A DNA stretch of 64,000 nt from Corynebacterium glyciniphilum AJ 3170 (GCF_000626675.1 NZ_CP006842.1:3162001-3226000); one strand, 5' to 3'. Shown: positions 9,619-17,881, counted from the stretch's first letter. The notes: generated by a model not told the origin, from the sequence alone. Numbers and translations: made by a program.

Positions 9619-9621
9619 TAA
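9605..9621. promoter_or_regulatory. Inverted-repeat operator candidate TTATCAA-ATC-TTGATAA
   Basis: A perfect 7-bp inverted repeat with a 3-bp spacer overlaps the kinase stop codon (TGA, 9616-9618) and sits about 30 nt upstream of the small secreted peptide gene. Its size fits a dimeric NarL/LuxR-type response-regulator site. The low GC of this site stands out against its surroundings. Confidence 0.55.
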
Positions 9622-9651
9622 ACACCCCTCACGCCGATTCAAGGAGTACGC

Positions 9652-9915
9652 ATGCCCTATTCTCCGACGTCCCGCCCCTCTTCGACGTCTCGCCGTCTCG
9701 TCCTCGCTGCGACGGCCGCCGCGCTGACCGCCGGCCTGTCCACCGGGATCGCGTCCGCCGACACTCCAGAAGCTCCGGAAGCCACTGCCGCCACTGCCAC
9801 CTCATCCATCCTGGGTTCGTCCGGTTCTTCCTCCTGGACGGATACGAAACGGGCGATCTCCGACATCTTCAGCTGCAAGTACAACCCGAATCTTCCCTGG
9901 TGCCGTAACCGCTGA
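9652..9915 (+). CDS. Small secreted peptide precursor (87 aa) within the two-component locus
   Basis: Starts after a good RBS (AAGGAG, 9640-9645). It has a basic N-terminus, a hydrophobic core (LVLAATAAALTAGLSTG) and a signal-peptidase site IASA/DTP near residue 37. The predicted mature part is ~50 residues, Ala/Ser/Thr-rich, and ends with two Cys in CKYNPNLPWCRNR, which could form a disulfide-closed 10-residue ring. It lies between the kinase and regulator genes, preceded by a palindrome. It may be the sensed ligand, an accessory peptide or the main target of the system. No family is recognised. Confidence 0.75.
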   Translation: MPYSPTSRPSSTSRRLVLAATAAALTAGLSTGIASADTPEAPEATAATATSSILGSSGSSSWTDTKRAISDIFSCKYNPNLPWCRNR

Positions 9916-9941
9916 GAGACTCGACCAGCACTCTGCCTGAT

Positions 9942-10673
9942 ATGCCCCCTCCGCTTGTCCGCCTCCTGATCGTGGACGACGACCCCCTCGTCCTTTCTTC
10001 CCTTCGCCTCTACTTCGGGTCACCCGCCGGTGAATCGATCCTGGTCGTCGGCGAAGCGTCCACCGGCCAGGAAGCCCTCGATATCCTGAATGCCTGCGCC
10101 CGGGACGAACCCGTCGACGTCGTCCTCGCTGACATCCACCTTCCCGGCATGGACGGTGTGGAGTTGCTCGGCCGTGTCCGCCAGCTCCCGGACCCGCCCG
10201 TGTTCGTGGCGATGACCGCGCTCGACGAGGAGGAGACGATGCTCTCCGTACTCGCGCAGGGCGGCCGGGGTTATATCCTCAAGAGTTCACGCCCCGAGTT
10301 CATCATCGACACCGTCCTCGCCACGGTCAATGGTGGAACTGTGGTCAGTCCGCAGCCGGCGTCGAACCTGGTGAGGCACCTGGCTCCGGAAACGAGCGAG
10401 ACCGTCCCGTTGGCCCCGCCCGGCGATGCGTCGCCGGCGAAAAAGGTACCCGACGCACCCGTGCTACCCCGACTGTCTGCCTCCGAGGAGAAGATACTCT
10501 CCTTACTCTGCATCGGCCTGTCCAACGCCGAGATCAGCCGCCGGAGCGGACGCTCGTCCAGCATGGTGAAGAAACAGGTGTCTCAACTCCTGAGCAAGTT
10601 CGGCGCATCGACCCGGGTGCAGCTGGCAGTGCTCGCCGTGGAAGCCGGCTTCCGTCCCGATGACATACGGTGA
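9942..10673 (+). CDS. Response regulator, NarL/LuxR family
   Basis: 243 aa. The receiver domain (residues 6-125) has the acidic pocket LLIVDDDP, the phospho-acceptor Asp64 in VVLADIHLPGMDG, the Thr in VAMTALD and the Lys in YILKSS. After an Ala/Pro-rich linker, a LuxR-type HTH spans about residues 173-235 (LSASEEKILSLLCIGLSNAEISRRSG). The arrangement kinase, peptide, regulator suggests one system; it probably binds the palindrome at 9605-9621 and related sites. No strong RBS is visible before the ATG at 9942. Confidence 0.93.
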   Translation: MPPPLVRLLIVDDDPLVLSSLRLYFGSPAGESILVVGEASTGQEALDILNACARDEPVDVVLADIHLPGMDGVELLGRVRQLPDPPVFVAMTALDEEETMLSVLAQGGRGYILKSSRPEFIIDTVLATVNGGTVVSPQPASNLVRHLAPETSETVPLAPPGDASPAKKVPDAPVLPRLSASEEKILSLLCIGLSNAEISRRSGRSSSMVKKQVSQLLSKFGASTRVQLAVLAVEAGFRPDDIR

Positions 10674-10709
10674 CGCGCACCCGACCTCACCCGGTCTAGT
10701 ATCCGTGCT

Positions 10710-11894
10710 ATGACAGCCCACCGTCGCCCACGGCCCTGCCTCGCCACCACGCCTGCTGCCCTCCTCGTCACCGCTCTCCTGGGGGCGGCCACAGCCACGT
10801 CCGCAACGGCCGGCACCGCCGGCAAACCCGAGAGTGCCGATAGCCGAGGCAGCATCGTCCGTGTCGAGCCCCTCCCCGATGACCTCGTGCTCACCCACGC
10901 CTCCCGCGGTTGGCTGTTCGAGTACACGACCTCCGGCCCGCAGGGCGGGACGGCCACCAGTCTCGGGACGCTCTACCTTCCCGACGGAGACGCCCCGAAC
11001 GACGGATGGCCCGTCGTCGCTTACGGTCACGGAACCCAGGGGCTCGGAGACAAGAACGTCAGCTACACCGGGTGGATCGGTGAGGACAACACCGGTGACC
11101 AGTACCTCGCTGAATGGCTGGATGTGGGCTTCGCTGTCGCCGCACCCGAGTACGTAGGGCTGGGGACCGACGGCGTCCACCCGTACCTGAACACCCGCAG
11201 CGCTGGCGCGGCGATGATCGACATCGTCCGGGCCGCCAACACCGTCACAGCCGATGTCTCCCCCACCTTCGTCACCAACGGGTACTCGCAGGGCGGCCAC
11301 GCCTCAGTCGCCGCCGCGTCGATGGTTGGTGAATACGCCCCCGAACTCCACCTGGCTGCTGCGACCGCGGGAGGCGTGCCGGCCGGGGTCGCCGACGAGA
11401 TCACGAAAGTCGCACCATGGATGCAGATCAATCAACCCGATCTGATGACGTATTTCGCCTACGTGCTCGCCGGGTTCCGTGCCGCCGACCCCACCTTCCC
11501 GCTGGACGACTATCTCACCGACCGTGGCCGAGAGCTCGTGGATGCCGCCGAGGAGCTCAACTACGCCGACATGGCAGAGGCGGTCGGCTCCACGACAGTC
11601 GGTGAGCTGGTGACCCGCCCCTTGTCGGACGGGCCGCTACGCGACGCGCTGGCACAGCATCTCAATCTCCCCACCAGCAGTTGGGACGCGCCTGTGTTCA
11701 TCTACCAGCAGGCATTCGACATGGTTTCACCGATGCCCTACACCAGCAATCTGGTGGCGAAAGCCCGGTCGAACGGGCAGGACGTCACCTACCGGGTGGA
11801 CCGGGATCCTTCCGGACACGCCGGGTGGACGGACGGTCTTCCCCAGGCCCTGGAGTTTGCGACCGCTGCGGTGTCGGCAACAACACGGCAGTGA
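10710..11894 (+). CDS. Secreted lipase (LIP / secretory lipase family)
   Basis: 394 aa with an N-terminal signal peptide (PAALLVTALLGAATATSATAGTAG). The fold is alpha/beta hydrolase of the secretory-lipase family (PF03583-like), with VVAYGHGTQG as the oxyanion region and NGYSQGGHAS as the nucleophile elbow (Ser about residue 193). PVFIYQQAFDMVSPM and the GHAGW near the C-terminus fit the Asp and His of the triad. It would release fatty acids from exogenous triglycerides or esters. TAGTAT at 10697-10702 lies 7 nt before the ATG, giving a probable leaderless mRNA. A short hairpin follows at 11921-11941. Confidence 0.88.
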   Translation: MTAHRRPRPCLATTPAALLVTALLGAATATSATAGTAGKPESADSRGSIVRVEPLPDDLVLTHASRGWLFEYTTSGPQGGTATSLGTLYLPDGDAPNDGWPVVAYGHGTQGLGDKNVSYTGWIGEDNTGDQYLAEWLDVGFAVAAPEYVGLGTDGVHPYLNTRSAGAAMIDIVRAANTVTADVSPTFVTNGYSQGGHASVAAASMVGEYAPELHLAAATAGGVPAGVADEITKVAPWMQINQPDLMTYFAYVLAGFRAADPTFPLDDYLTDRGRELVDAAEELNYADMAEAVGSTTVGELVTRPLSDGPLRDALAQHLNLPTSSWDAPVFIYQQAFDMVSPMPYTSNLVAKARSNGQDVTYRVDRDPSGHAGWTDGLPQALEFATAAVSATTRQ

Positions 11895-11920
11895 CCCTTC
11901 AGTGACACCGCACCGCGTTG

Positions 11921-11941
11921 CCATGGATCTTTAATCCACGG
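11921..11941 (+). terminator. Short hairpin after the secreted lipase gene
   Basis: CCATGGAT and ATCCACGG (one mismatch) pair around a 5-nt CTTTA loop, 27 nt after the lipase stop. There is no T-run, so termination activity is uncertain. Confidence 0.4.
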
Positions 11942-11964
11942 CTCGTAGATTGAATATCAGCGCC

Positions 11965-12085
11965 TCCGGAGGTCGCTGAGACACCACGATCACGGTGGTC
12001 ACCGGAGCCAACGCAGGTGAACTCACCGTCGCAACGACGGTACCCGGCGAAAGGACCCGTATACGGCAGCTGAGCATTCTCCTCT
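11965..12085 (+). ncRNA. Structured RNA resembling a ydaO (c-di-AMP) riboswitch, without a downstream gene
   Basis: Elements of the ydaO consensus occur in the right order: GCTGAGA; a hairpin ACCAC...GTGGT; CGGAGCCAA (12003-12011); AGGTGAA (12015-12021); a perfect hairpin ACCGTCG-CAA-CGACGGT; CCCGGCGAAAGGACCCG; and CAGCTGAGC (12067-12075), close to the family's 3' GGGTGAAT, CCCGAACCCG and CAGCTAAC blocks. A -10-like TAGATT lies at 11946-11951. In actinobacteria this class usually precedes resuscitation-promoting factor or NlpC/P60 genes. Here only a hairpin (12097-12138) and the opposite-strand dcd follow. The assignment is from memory of the consensus and needs a covariance-model search. Confidence 0.5.
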
Positions 12086-12096
12086 TGAAACGTCAG

Positions 12097-12138
12097 CACC
12101 TCGCCCCCGGCAGCAGCAATGCTTCCGGGGGCGAGGTG
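12097..12138 (+). terminator. Strong hairpin after the structured RNA
   Basis: A perfect 14-bp GC-rich stem (CACCTCGCCCCCGG, 12097-12110, with 12125-12138) encloses a 14-nt loop. It could be the expression platform or terminator of the RNA at 11965-12085. There is no T-run. Confidence 0.6.
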
Positions 12139-12177
12139 TGTGCGGAGGAGAGAATCCCGCGGCAGATCCGCGACGGA

Positions 12178-12241
12178 GGCGGTTTCCGAGCAGGATGACG
12201 CTGAGTCGGGGAACTCGCCGCCGTTATGCTCGCAAACCGCC
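12178..12241. repeat. Long inverted repeat downstream of dcd
   Basis: GGCGGTTTCCGAGCA (12178-12192) pairs with TGCTCGCAAACCGCC (12227-12241), 14 of 15 positions, around a 34-nt interior. It lies just past the dcd stop on the minus strand and may terminate that transcript. The stretch 11895-12261 holds no convincing protein gene. Confidence 0.55.
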
Positions 12242-12261
12242 CCGGAACACCGCCTTCTGAA

Positions 12262-12873
12262 CTACGTCCGGAAGTTCAGGTAGGCCTTCGACGGAGTCGG
12301 GCCGCGCTGCCCCTGGTACTTCGAACCCAGCGGGCCCGAACCGTAGGGAGACTCGGCGGGGCTGGAGAGGTTGAACAGTGCGAGCTGCCCGATTTTCATC
12401 CCCGGGTAGAGGGAGATCGGCAGGTTCGCGGTGTTCGACAGTTCCAGCGTGATGTGCCCGGTGAACCCGGGATCCACGAAACCCGCCGTCGAGTGGGTAA
12501 GGAGTCCGAGACGGCCCAGCGACGACTTCCCCTCCAGACGGGCCGCGAGGTTGTCCGGCACGGTCACGAATTCCAGAGTGGACCCGAGGACGAACTCACC
12601 GGGGTGCAGGATGAACGCCTCGGCGGCCACGCCACCGTCGTTGACGTCGGTCCCGTCCTCACCGGTACCGTCGCCGACCTCGACGAGGGTGGTGAGATCC
12701 TCCTGCGGCAGGCGCGGATCGATGTGTGTGTACCGGGAGTTGTTGAACACCCGGAAGTAGCGGTCGAGACGCACGTCGATACTCGACGGCTGGATCAGGG
12801 TCGGGTCGAACGGGTCCAGGGCGAGGTCACCTGAACCGAGGGCTGCGCGGATGTCTCGATCGGAAAGAAGCAC
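12262..12873 (-). CDS. dcd: dCTP deaminase
   Basis: Converts dCTP to dUTP (in some actinobacteria directly to dUMP). Start is GTG at 12873, because the protein should begin [17 protein letters not shown] on the minus strand ends 7 nt upstream, so it is probably leaderless. Conserved blocks are [61 protein letters not shown] and [17 protein letters not shown]. Length is 203 aa, about 14 longer than the corynebacterial norm (near 189), because of an acidic/Gly insert around [15 protein letters not shown] just before the HPGEF block. Confidence 0.95.
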   Translation of the reverse strand: MLLSDRDIRAALGSGDLALDPFDPTLIQPSSIDVRLDRYFRVFNNSRYTHIDPRLPQEDLTTLVEVGDGTGEDGTDVNDGGVAAEAFILHPGEFVLGSTLEFVTVPDNLAARLEGKSSLGRLGLLTHSTAGFVDPGFTGHITLELSNTANLPISLYPGMKIGQLALFNLSSPAESPYGSGPLGSKYQGQRGPTPSKAYLNFRT

Positions 12874-12977
12874 GTCACTTACCCTAGCGGACCAGCTGCC
12901 ACCCCGTTGTCTCACCCCGCCGCTGGACTGTGTTAAAGTCATCGGCAGTGCGAAAGCCCAACCGCAGAAGCACCAGC

Positions 12978-13051
12978 GCCGATGTAGTTCAATGGTAGAA
13001 CATCAGCTTCCCAAGCTGAATACGCGGGTTCGATTCCCGTCATCGGCTCCA
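12978..13051 (+). tRNA. tRNA-Gly (anticodon CCC)
   Basis: A complete cloverleaf: acceptor GCCGATG / CATCGGC, D-arm GTTC...GAAC, anticodon stem TCAGC / GCTGA with loop TTCCCAA (anticodon CCC), and T-arm CGGGTTCGATTCCCG. The 3' CCA is encoded (13049-13051). Length is 74 nt. It decodes GGG. Confidence 0.97.
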
Positions 13052-13060
13052 CAGCACGTC

Positions 13061-13095
13061 AGAGGGCGTCTCCGGAAAGATCGGAGATGCCCTCT
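13061..13095 (+). terminator. Terminator-like hairpin after tRNA-Gly
   Basis: AGAGGGCGTCTCCG (13061-13074) pairs with CGGAGATGCCCTCT (13082-13095) including one G-T pair, 10 nt after the tRNA. No T-run follows. Confidence 0.65.
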
Positions 13096-13152
13096 GCGTA
13101 TATCTGATATCGGTTCCTCAGATGATACCTGCCACTGTGGCATTATCTGGGC

Positions 13153-13662
13153 ATGACCAGCACACACGCGCTTTTCCTCGGGGGACGTTCCGGAGTCGGT
13201 AAATCCACCGTCGCATTCGCCCTCCATGATCTGCTGTCGTCGAGGAACGTCACACATGCCGTCGTCGAAGGCGACGCCCTCGATCTGGCGTACCCCTCCC
13301 CGTGGAAACACCAGATGGCAGAACACAACCTTCGAGCAATATGGGCGAACTACACAGCGAACGGATATCACCGGCTGATCTACACCAACACGGTCTCCGT
13401 ACTCGAAACCGACAAGCTGGCTCAGGCCATCGGCGGCGATCCGATTGTGACGTCGATACTGCTTCAAGCATCGGATGAAACCACCGCCGAACGCCTGGAG
13501 CGTCGGGAGCAAGGGAGGAGTCTCGACGAACACATCGATAGGAGTGCGCGATCTGCGGGTTTCCTCGACGCGAAGTCCCCCGCCTCCGTACTCAGAGTAA
13601 CTACCGACGGGCGTACGCCCGTCGACATCGCCGAACAACTCGTCAGCATTCTGGGCTGGTAG
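13153..13662 (+). CDS. P-loop kinase / AAA_33-type ATPase of unknown substrate
   Basis: 169 aa with a Walker A GGRSGVGKS at residues 10-18. HAVVEGDALDLAYPS follows, placing an acidic residue like the substrate-site Asp of small-molecule kinases, and a later lid-like basic stretch reads TTAERLERREQGRSLDEHIDRS. The layout resembles gluconate or shikimate kinase-like and adenylylsulfate kinase-like proteins. CATTAT at 13141-13146 ends 6 nt before the ATG, suggesting a leaderless mRNA. The substrate cannot be deduced, and the downstream gene is also unknown. Confidence 0.8.
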   Translation: MTSTHALFLGGRSGVGKSTVAFALHDLLSSRNVTHAVVEGDALDLAYPSPWKHQMAEHNLRAIWANYTANGYHRLIYTNTVSVLETDKLAQAIGGDPIVTSILLQASDETTAERLERREQGRSLDEHIDRSARSAGFLDAKSPASVLRVTTDGRTPVDIAEQLVSILGW

Positions 13663-13797
13663 GCCCCAACTTACAATCACGAGTCTGGACCTCCTGGCCC
13701 GTCAGGAGAGCCACGTCGTCGGCAGCACGCAGCACCACACACACATTCGTCACCTGCGTCCGAAGGCCAGTGGAAACCGCCCGGTACGCTCGACGCC

Positions 13798-14355
13798 ATG
13801 AATGACGACGAAACTGACCTCGGACTGCGCGCGGATGAGATCCACCCGACCGATGCCACTTGCAGCTTGTCCCTCTTTGAGAACAGCTACCTCGGCATCA
13901 AACCCTGTGTCATGTTCAATGTCGACGTTGAATGTGAGGAGATCGAACGCGATGACGACGATGACGAGTTCGACGGAACACTGGGGATAGCCATCGAAGG
14001 GGCTCGCTTCCAAGGAAAATCCTGGAGAGACCTGGATAGTTTTCACTTGGACAATGTGGAGTGCTTCACCAATATTGATGATCCAGATATCTCGGTGTAC
14101 TTCGACACGATGCACCGACGCATGGGGCGGTTGACCATCGAAGTAATCCAGCGACGAGGGGACCTCGTCGACCTGCGTATCGCCGCCAGTGAGGATATCG
14201 ACGACCTGGGACTGGACAGCTTTTCAGTGAACGTCACGGCGACGTTCACAGGAGTGAGTGCCACTCTCACGAGCAAAGAAGTGGCAGTCTCGGATCTGAT
14301 CGACCTCGACGGGCTCGTAGAGGGAAGCCCAGGTCATTGGAGTGTCCCGCAATGA
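13798..14355 (+). CDS. Acidic protein of unknown function (185 aa)
   Basis: No family recognised. It is soluble and strongly acidic, with a poly-Asp stretch (ERDDDDDEFDG), and its second half alternates beta-strands (GRLTIEVIQRRGDLVDLRIAA, then FSVNVTATFTGVSATL). This all-beta acidic look occurs in some immunity or secretion-associated proteins, but nothing nearby encodes a toxin. TACGCT at 13785-13790 ends 7 nt before the ATG. It is convergent with the oleate hydratase gene (36-nt gap). GC content is slightly lower than its neighbours. Confidence 0.65.
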   Translation: MNDDETDLGLRADEIHPTDATCSLSLFENSYLGIKPCVMFNVDVECEEIERDDDDDEFDGTLGIAIEGARFQGKSWRDLDSFHLDNVECFTNIDDPDISVYFDTMHRRMGRLTIEVIQRRGDLVDLRIAASEDIDDLGLDSFSVNVTATFTGVSATLTSKEVAVSDLIDLDGLVEGSPGHWSVPQ

Positions 14356-14391
14356 TGTGTCGTCGACTCCCCGAGCAACTGGGCTCGCCGA

Positions 14392-16191
14392 TCAGCGCTT
14401 CAGCAACCCGGAGTCCTGCAGCAGCTCCTCCACCCACGTGCCGTTGAGCTTGGCGCGCAGCCGGGACTTGAGGAAGCCCGGGACGGGCAGCTTGAACTTC
14501 GTGGTCAGCGGCTGTTCGTCGAAGCTCTTCCGGTCCCGGAGGTGGTAGGTCGCCTTCAGCAGCTCGCGCAGGTCATACACCGACCCGAACACCTCGGGGA
14601 TGCCGCGCTCGACGTTCATGAAGGTGTAGACGGCCTCCATGGCGGTTCGTACGGAGTACTCGGTGGTGAACACGGTGTCCCGCGACGGTGATTCAGCGAA
14701 GTTGCCGATGAAGGCAAGGTTCTTCGACCCCTCCGGCACCACGTCCGGACGGTCACCGGCACGACGCGGCATGAAGTACGCCGTGATGAACGGCATGTAC
14801 ACCGGGTTGGTGTTGATCGACTCCTGCTTCGACATCTCGGCGATCTGTTCGGTGGGGACGCCCAGGTGGTAGAGCCACTCCTGGGTGATCTCCTCACCCG
14901 TGCAGTCGACGATGGGCTTCTTGATGTAGTCGCCGTCGACGTCCGAGTAGAGGGCGTAGATCCACACGATGATCTCGTTCTCGTTCTGGGACATGAAGTG
15001 CGGCTGACGGTGCACCGCGAAGCTCATCAGCCAGGTGGAGTCCGCGACGGTGATGATGCCACCGGTGTTGACCTTGCCGTCATGCAGGGAACGCCTCGTC
15101 AGCCGTTCGATGAACGGCTCGACCTTCCCGTCCTTCAGCGTCGCCGTGGCAGCGACGTACCAGCTCTTCTCCGGGAGGTTCTTGTAGAACACCCCCGGGC
15201 GTCCGAAGTCCTTCGACTTCGCTGCGAGGTTCTCCCACAACGTCCAGGCTCCACCGGGTTCGGTAGTGACGGGCGCCGGGGTGTTGTGGTCACCGTAGGT
15301 AGTGGACTCGGTGATGGACCCGTTGGTCACGAACACGAAGTCGTTCTCACCCAGCGCGATGGTCTGCGCGCCGTCCTCGGTCTCGACCTGCAGCGCCGTT
15401 GCTGTCTTGGACGACCCGGTGACCTCGACATCGATGTCGACGACGGTGGTGCCGTAACGCACGTCGACGTCATGGTCGAGGAGGAACGTCAGCACCGGCA
15501 GGACCATGGAGTCGTACTGGTTGTAGCGGTTGAACTTCAGCGCCGTGAAGTCCGGCAGACCACCGGTGTGGTGGATGAACCGCATCACGTAGCGGCGCAT
15601 CTCGATGAGGGAGTGCCACTTCTCGAAGGCGAACATCGTGGCCCAGTAGAACCAGAAGTTGCTGTCGAAGAACTCGTCGGAGAAGTAGTCCTCGATCGTC
15701 CGTCCTTCGAGCGTGTGCTCGGAGGCGGTGACCAGCTTGACGATCTCGAGCTGCGCCTTTTCGGTGAGGGTGAAGTCGCCGTCCGAGGGGACCCGGTTGC
15801 CACGGTCGTGGATGAGGCGACAGTTGGACGAGTTGGGATCGTCCTTGTCCAGCCAGTAGTACTCGTCCAGGTAGGACGCTCCGGGGATCTCGAGTGACGG
15901 GATCGAGCGGTACATGTCCCAGAGACACTCGAAGTGGTTCTCCATCTCACGCCCACCACGGGTGATGAAGCCGATGTCCGGGCGGTCCGCACCGTCAAGC
16001 GACCCGCCGGCCAGCGGGAGTTCCTCGATGAGGTGGATGTTCTTGCCTGACATCTGGGCGTCCCGGATCAGGAAGGTCGCTGCGGCGAGACCCGCCAGCC
16101 CCGTCCCGACGATCCAGGCGTGCTTGTCCTCAATGCCTTCAGGCTTCCGCGGACGTGCGAACGCCTCGTAGTTTCCGTTGGAGTAGTACAT
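14392..16191 (-). CDS. ohyA: Oleate hydratase (FAD-dependent, MCRA family)
   Basis: Adds water to the cis-9 double bond of oleate to give 10-hydroxystearate. 599 aa, the normal length. The N-terminal FAD fold reads AWIVGTGLAGLAAATFLIRDAQM, followed by HLIEELPLAGGSLDGA. Characteristic blocks are GGREMENHFECLWDMYRSIPSLE, DYFSDEFFDSNFWFYWATMFAFEKWHS, RYNQYDSMVLP and the C-terminal NLAFIGNFAESPSRDTVFTTEYSVRTAMEAVY. It is the third gene of a minus-strand operon after a secreted lipase and an acyl-CoA ligase (16-nt gap), so it likely acts on oleate released outside the cell, as detoxification or cometabolism. Confidence 0.95.
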   Translation of the reverse strand: MYYSNGNYEAFARPRKPEGIEDKHAWIVGTGLAGLAAATFLIRDAQMSGKNIHLIEELPLAGGSLDGADRPDIGFITRGGREMENHFECLWDMYRSIPSLEIPGASYLDEYYWLDKDDPNSSNCRLIHDRGNRVPSDGDFTLTEKAQLEIVKLVTASEHTLEGRTIEDYFSDEFFDSNFWFYWATMFAFEKWHSLIEMRRYVMRFIHHTGGLPDFTALKFNRYNQYDSMVLPVLTFLLDHDVDVRYGTTVVDIDVEVTGSSKTATALQVETEDGAQTIALGENDFVFVTNGSITESTTYGDHNTPAPVTTEPGGAWTLWENLAAKSKDFGRPGVFYKNLPEKSWYVAATATLKDGKVEPFIERLTRRSLHDGKVNTGGIITVADSTWLMSFAVHRQPHFMSQNENEIIVWIYALYSDVDGDYIKKPIVDCTGEEITQEWLYHLGVPTEQIAEMSKQESINTNPVYMPFITAYFMPRRAGDRPDVVPEGSKNLAFIGNFAESPSRDTVFTTEYSVRTAMEAVYTFMNVERGIPEVFGSVYDLRELLKATYHLRDRKSFDEQPLTTKFKLPVPGFLKSRLRAKLNGTWVEELLQDSGLLKR

Positions 16192-16207
16192 GTCGGTCCT
16201 CTACTTT

Positions 16208-17881
16208 CTACCGGGTCGAGCCCGGGATCTCGGGGAGAAGCCGCGGAACCACTTTCCCGGAGTCGTTCCGGGGCAGTGTCTCCACACGGACGATGTTGTC
16301 CAGGGCGCAGAACTGGTTGACACCGGAGAGGACCGCGGTGTTCAGGTCCTCGTCGGTGATGTCGGTGTCGGTGATGATGTAGGCGTTGATCGTGGCCACC
16401 AGGTCGTCCTGGTGTCCGATGACGAAGGCGTCCCGGATCTGCGGCAGCGTCAGCAGGAACTCCTCGATGGTGCGCGGGTGGATGTTCTCGCCGCCACGGA
16501 TGACCATGTCGTCGGCACGACCACAGACGTAGAGTTTCCCGTCGTCGTCGATGAACCCCTTGTCCCCGGTCGACAGCATGCCGTCGAGCACGTCGCCGGA
16601 GTCCTTGTCGGACAGGAAGCCCAGGGAGGTCATGGAGTTCGACGAGTAGATGACGCCGGTCTGGCCGTCGGGCAGTTCGCGACCGTCGTCGCCGATGATC
16701 GCCAACCGCACGCCCGGTCCGGGGCGTCCTGCGGTGGTGGGGTCGACGACCATGTCCGCGGCGGTCGCCAGGGTGATCTGGCCGTGCTCGGTGGAGCCGT
16801 AGAAGTTGTGCACCACGCCGGTGCCGTCGCCGAAGCGGTCGTTGAGCTCGACGACAAGTTCCGGCGGGATGGCGTTGCCGGCCGAGACGATGTAGCGGAT
16901 GCCGGAGACATCGACGCGGTTGTCGACGACACCGGCGAGGACCTGCCGCAGGTAGACCGCCGCAGAGACGATGCCGGTCACCTTGTGCCGGGAGATGTCC
17001 CGGATGTCGGTGTCCATGTCGAACCAGCGCCGGGTGAGCAGGGTCGATCCTGTCGCCATGGAGATGTGCAGGTTCAGCCATCCCCAGGCGTGGAACATGC
17101 CGACGGACAGCTGAATCACGTCGCCGGAGCGGAACGGGATGCGTTCCAGGATGCTGCCGAGCACCTTGGGCGTCCGCGGGACGGGCAGGACGACGGCCTT
17201 GGGAACCCCACGGGTCCCGGACGACATGACGACGGTCGATTTCTGGGTGGGACGCTCCGGCAGCACGACGTGGCGGTACTCGCGCTGCCCGGCGGCCACG
17301 AGGGCGTCCAGTGAACCCGGCGTTCCCGACGCCTGCCCGGCGTCCGACCATTCAGCCACGCTGATCTTGTTGTCGGCGGAGAGCTTGTCCAGCACCTCGT
17401 CGAACTCCGCGTCGATGAACGTGACGCTGCTCGGGTATTCGGCGGCGATGTCCTGGAGCTGGGCCAGCGATGACCCGGGGTTGAGGATCTTCGCCTCCGC
17501 ACCGAGATATGCCGCGGCAATGAGGGGAAGGACAAGTCCGCGACTGTTCCTGGCGATCACCGAGATCGACGAGATGTCCGATCCATCGTGGTCAGAGTAG
17601 GTCCGCAGGCTCCGTGCCAGTGCCCGGGCCTGCTCCCGGAGCTCCGAGTAGCTCAGGGAACCACGATCATCGATCAACGCCGTGCGGTGTGGGAATGAGG
17701 TAGCCCCCATCTCAGCCAGGGCCGCCAGGGACATTCCCCACCTGCCCATGGCACCGATGAGTCCGGCCGACTCCTTGGGCCCTCCCGTCCTCAGCACCCC
17801 GGCCTTGACGAGCGGCTTGAGTGAGCCGAACATCTGGGTGATCTGGGTACGTGCGGAGACGTGTGTTCCGTGTTTATGCAT
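16208..17881 (-). CDS. Fatty acyl-CoA/acyl-AMP ligase (AMP-binding superfamily)
   Basis: 557 aa from the ATG at 17881, chosen because AAGGAGG sits 6-7 nt upstream; a longer in-frame start at 17977 would overlap the lipase gene end. The adenylating-enzyme motifs are all present: SSGTRGVPKAV (P-loop), YGSTEHGQI (A5), STGDKGFIDDDG (A7), GRADDMVIRGGENIHP (A8) and the C-terminal NDSGKV with the catalytic Lys. It would activate fatty acids released by the upstream lipase. The N-terminal extension (QITQMFGSLKPLVKAGVL) is like FadD-type ligases of mycolic-acid bacteria. The lipase stop is 55 nt upstream. Confidence 0.88.
   Translation of the reverse strand: MHKHGTHVSARTQITQMFGSLKPLVKAGVLRTGGPKESAGLIGAMGRWGMSLAALAEMGATSFPHRTALIDDRGSLSYSELREQARALARSLRTYSDHDGSDISSISVIARNSRGLVLPLIAAAYLGAEAKILNPGSSLAQLQDIAAEYPSSVTFIDAEFDEVLDKLSADNKISVAEWSDAGQASGTPGSLDALVAAGQREYRHVVLPERPTQKSTVVMSSGTRGVPKAVVLPVPRTPKVLGSILERIPFRSGDVIQLSVGMFHAWGWLNLHISMATGSTLLTRRWFDMDTDIRDISRHKVTGIVSAAVYLRQVLAGVVDNRVDVSGIRYIVSAGNAIPPELVVELNDRFGDGTGVVHNFYGSTEHGQITLATAADMVVDPTTAGRPGPGVRLAIIGDDGRELPDGQTGVIYSSNSMTSLGFLSDKDSGDVLDGMLSTGDKGFIDDDGKLYVCGRADDMVIRGGENIHPRTIEEFLLTLPQIRDAFVIGHQDDLVATINAYIITDTDITDEDLNTAVLSGVNQFCALDNIVRVETLPRNDSGKVVPRLLPEIPGSTR

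Noticed and set aside
11965..12085. TPP riboswitch, because of a CTGAGA motif
   Set aside because: The ACCTGA and GGATAATGCCAGCG-type blocks are missing; the ydaO order of motifs fits better.
14392..14392. Frameshift at the end of the unknown gene or oleate hydratase
   Set aside because: Both convergent frames end cleanly 36 nt apart with normal C-termini.
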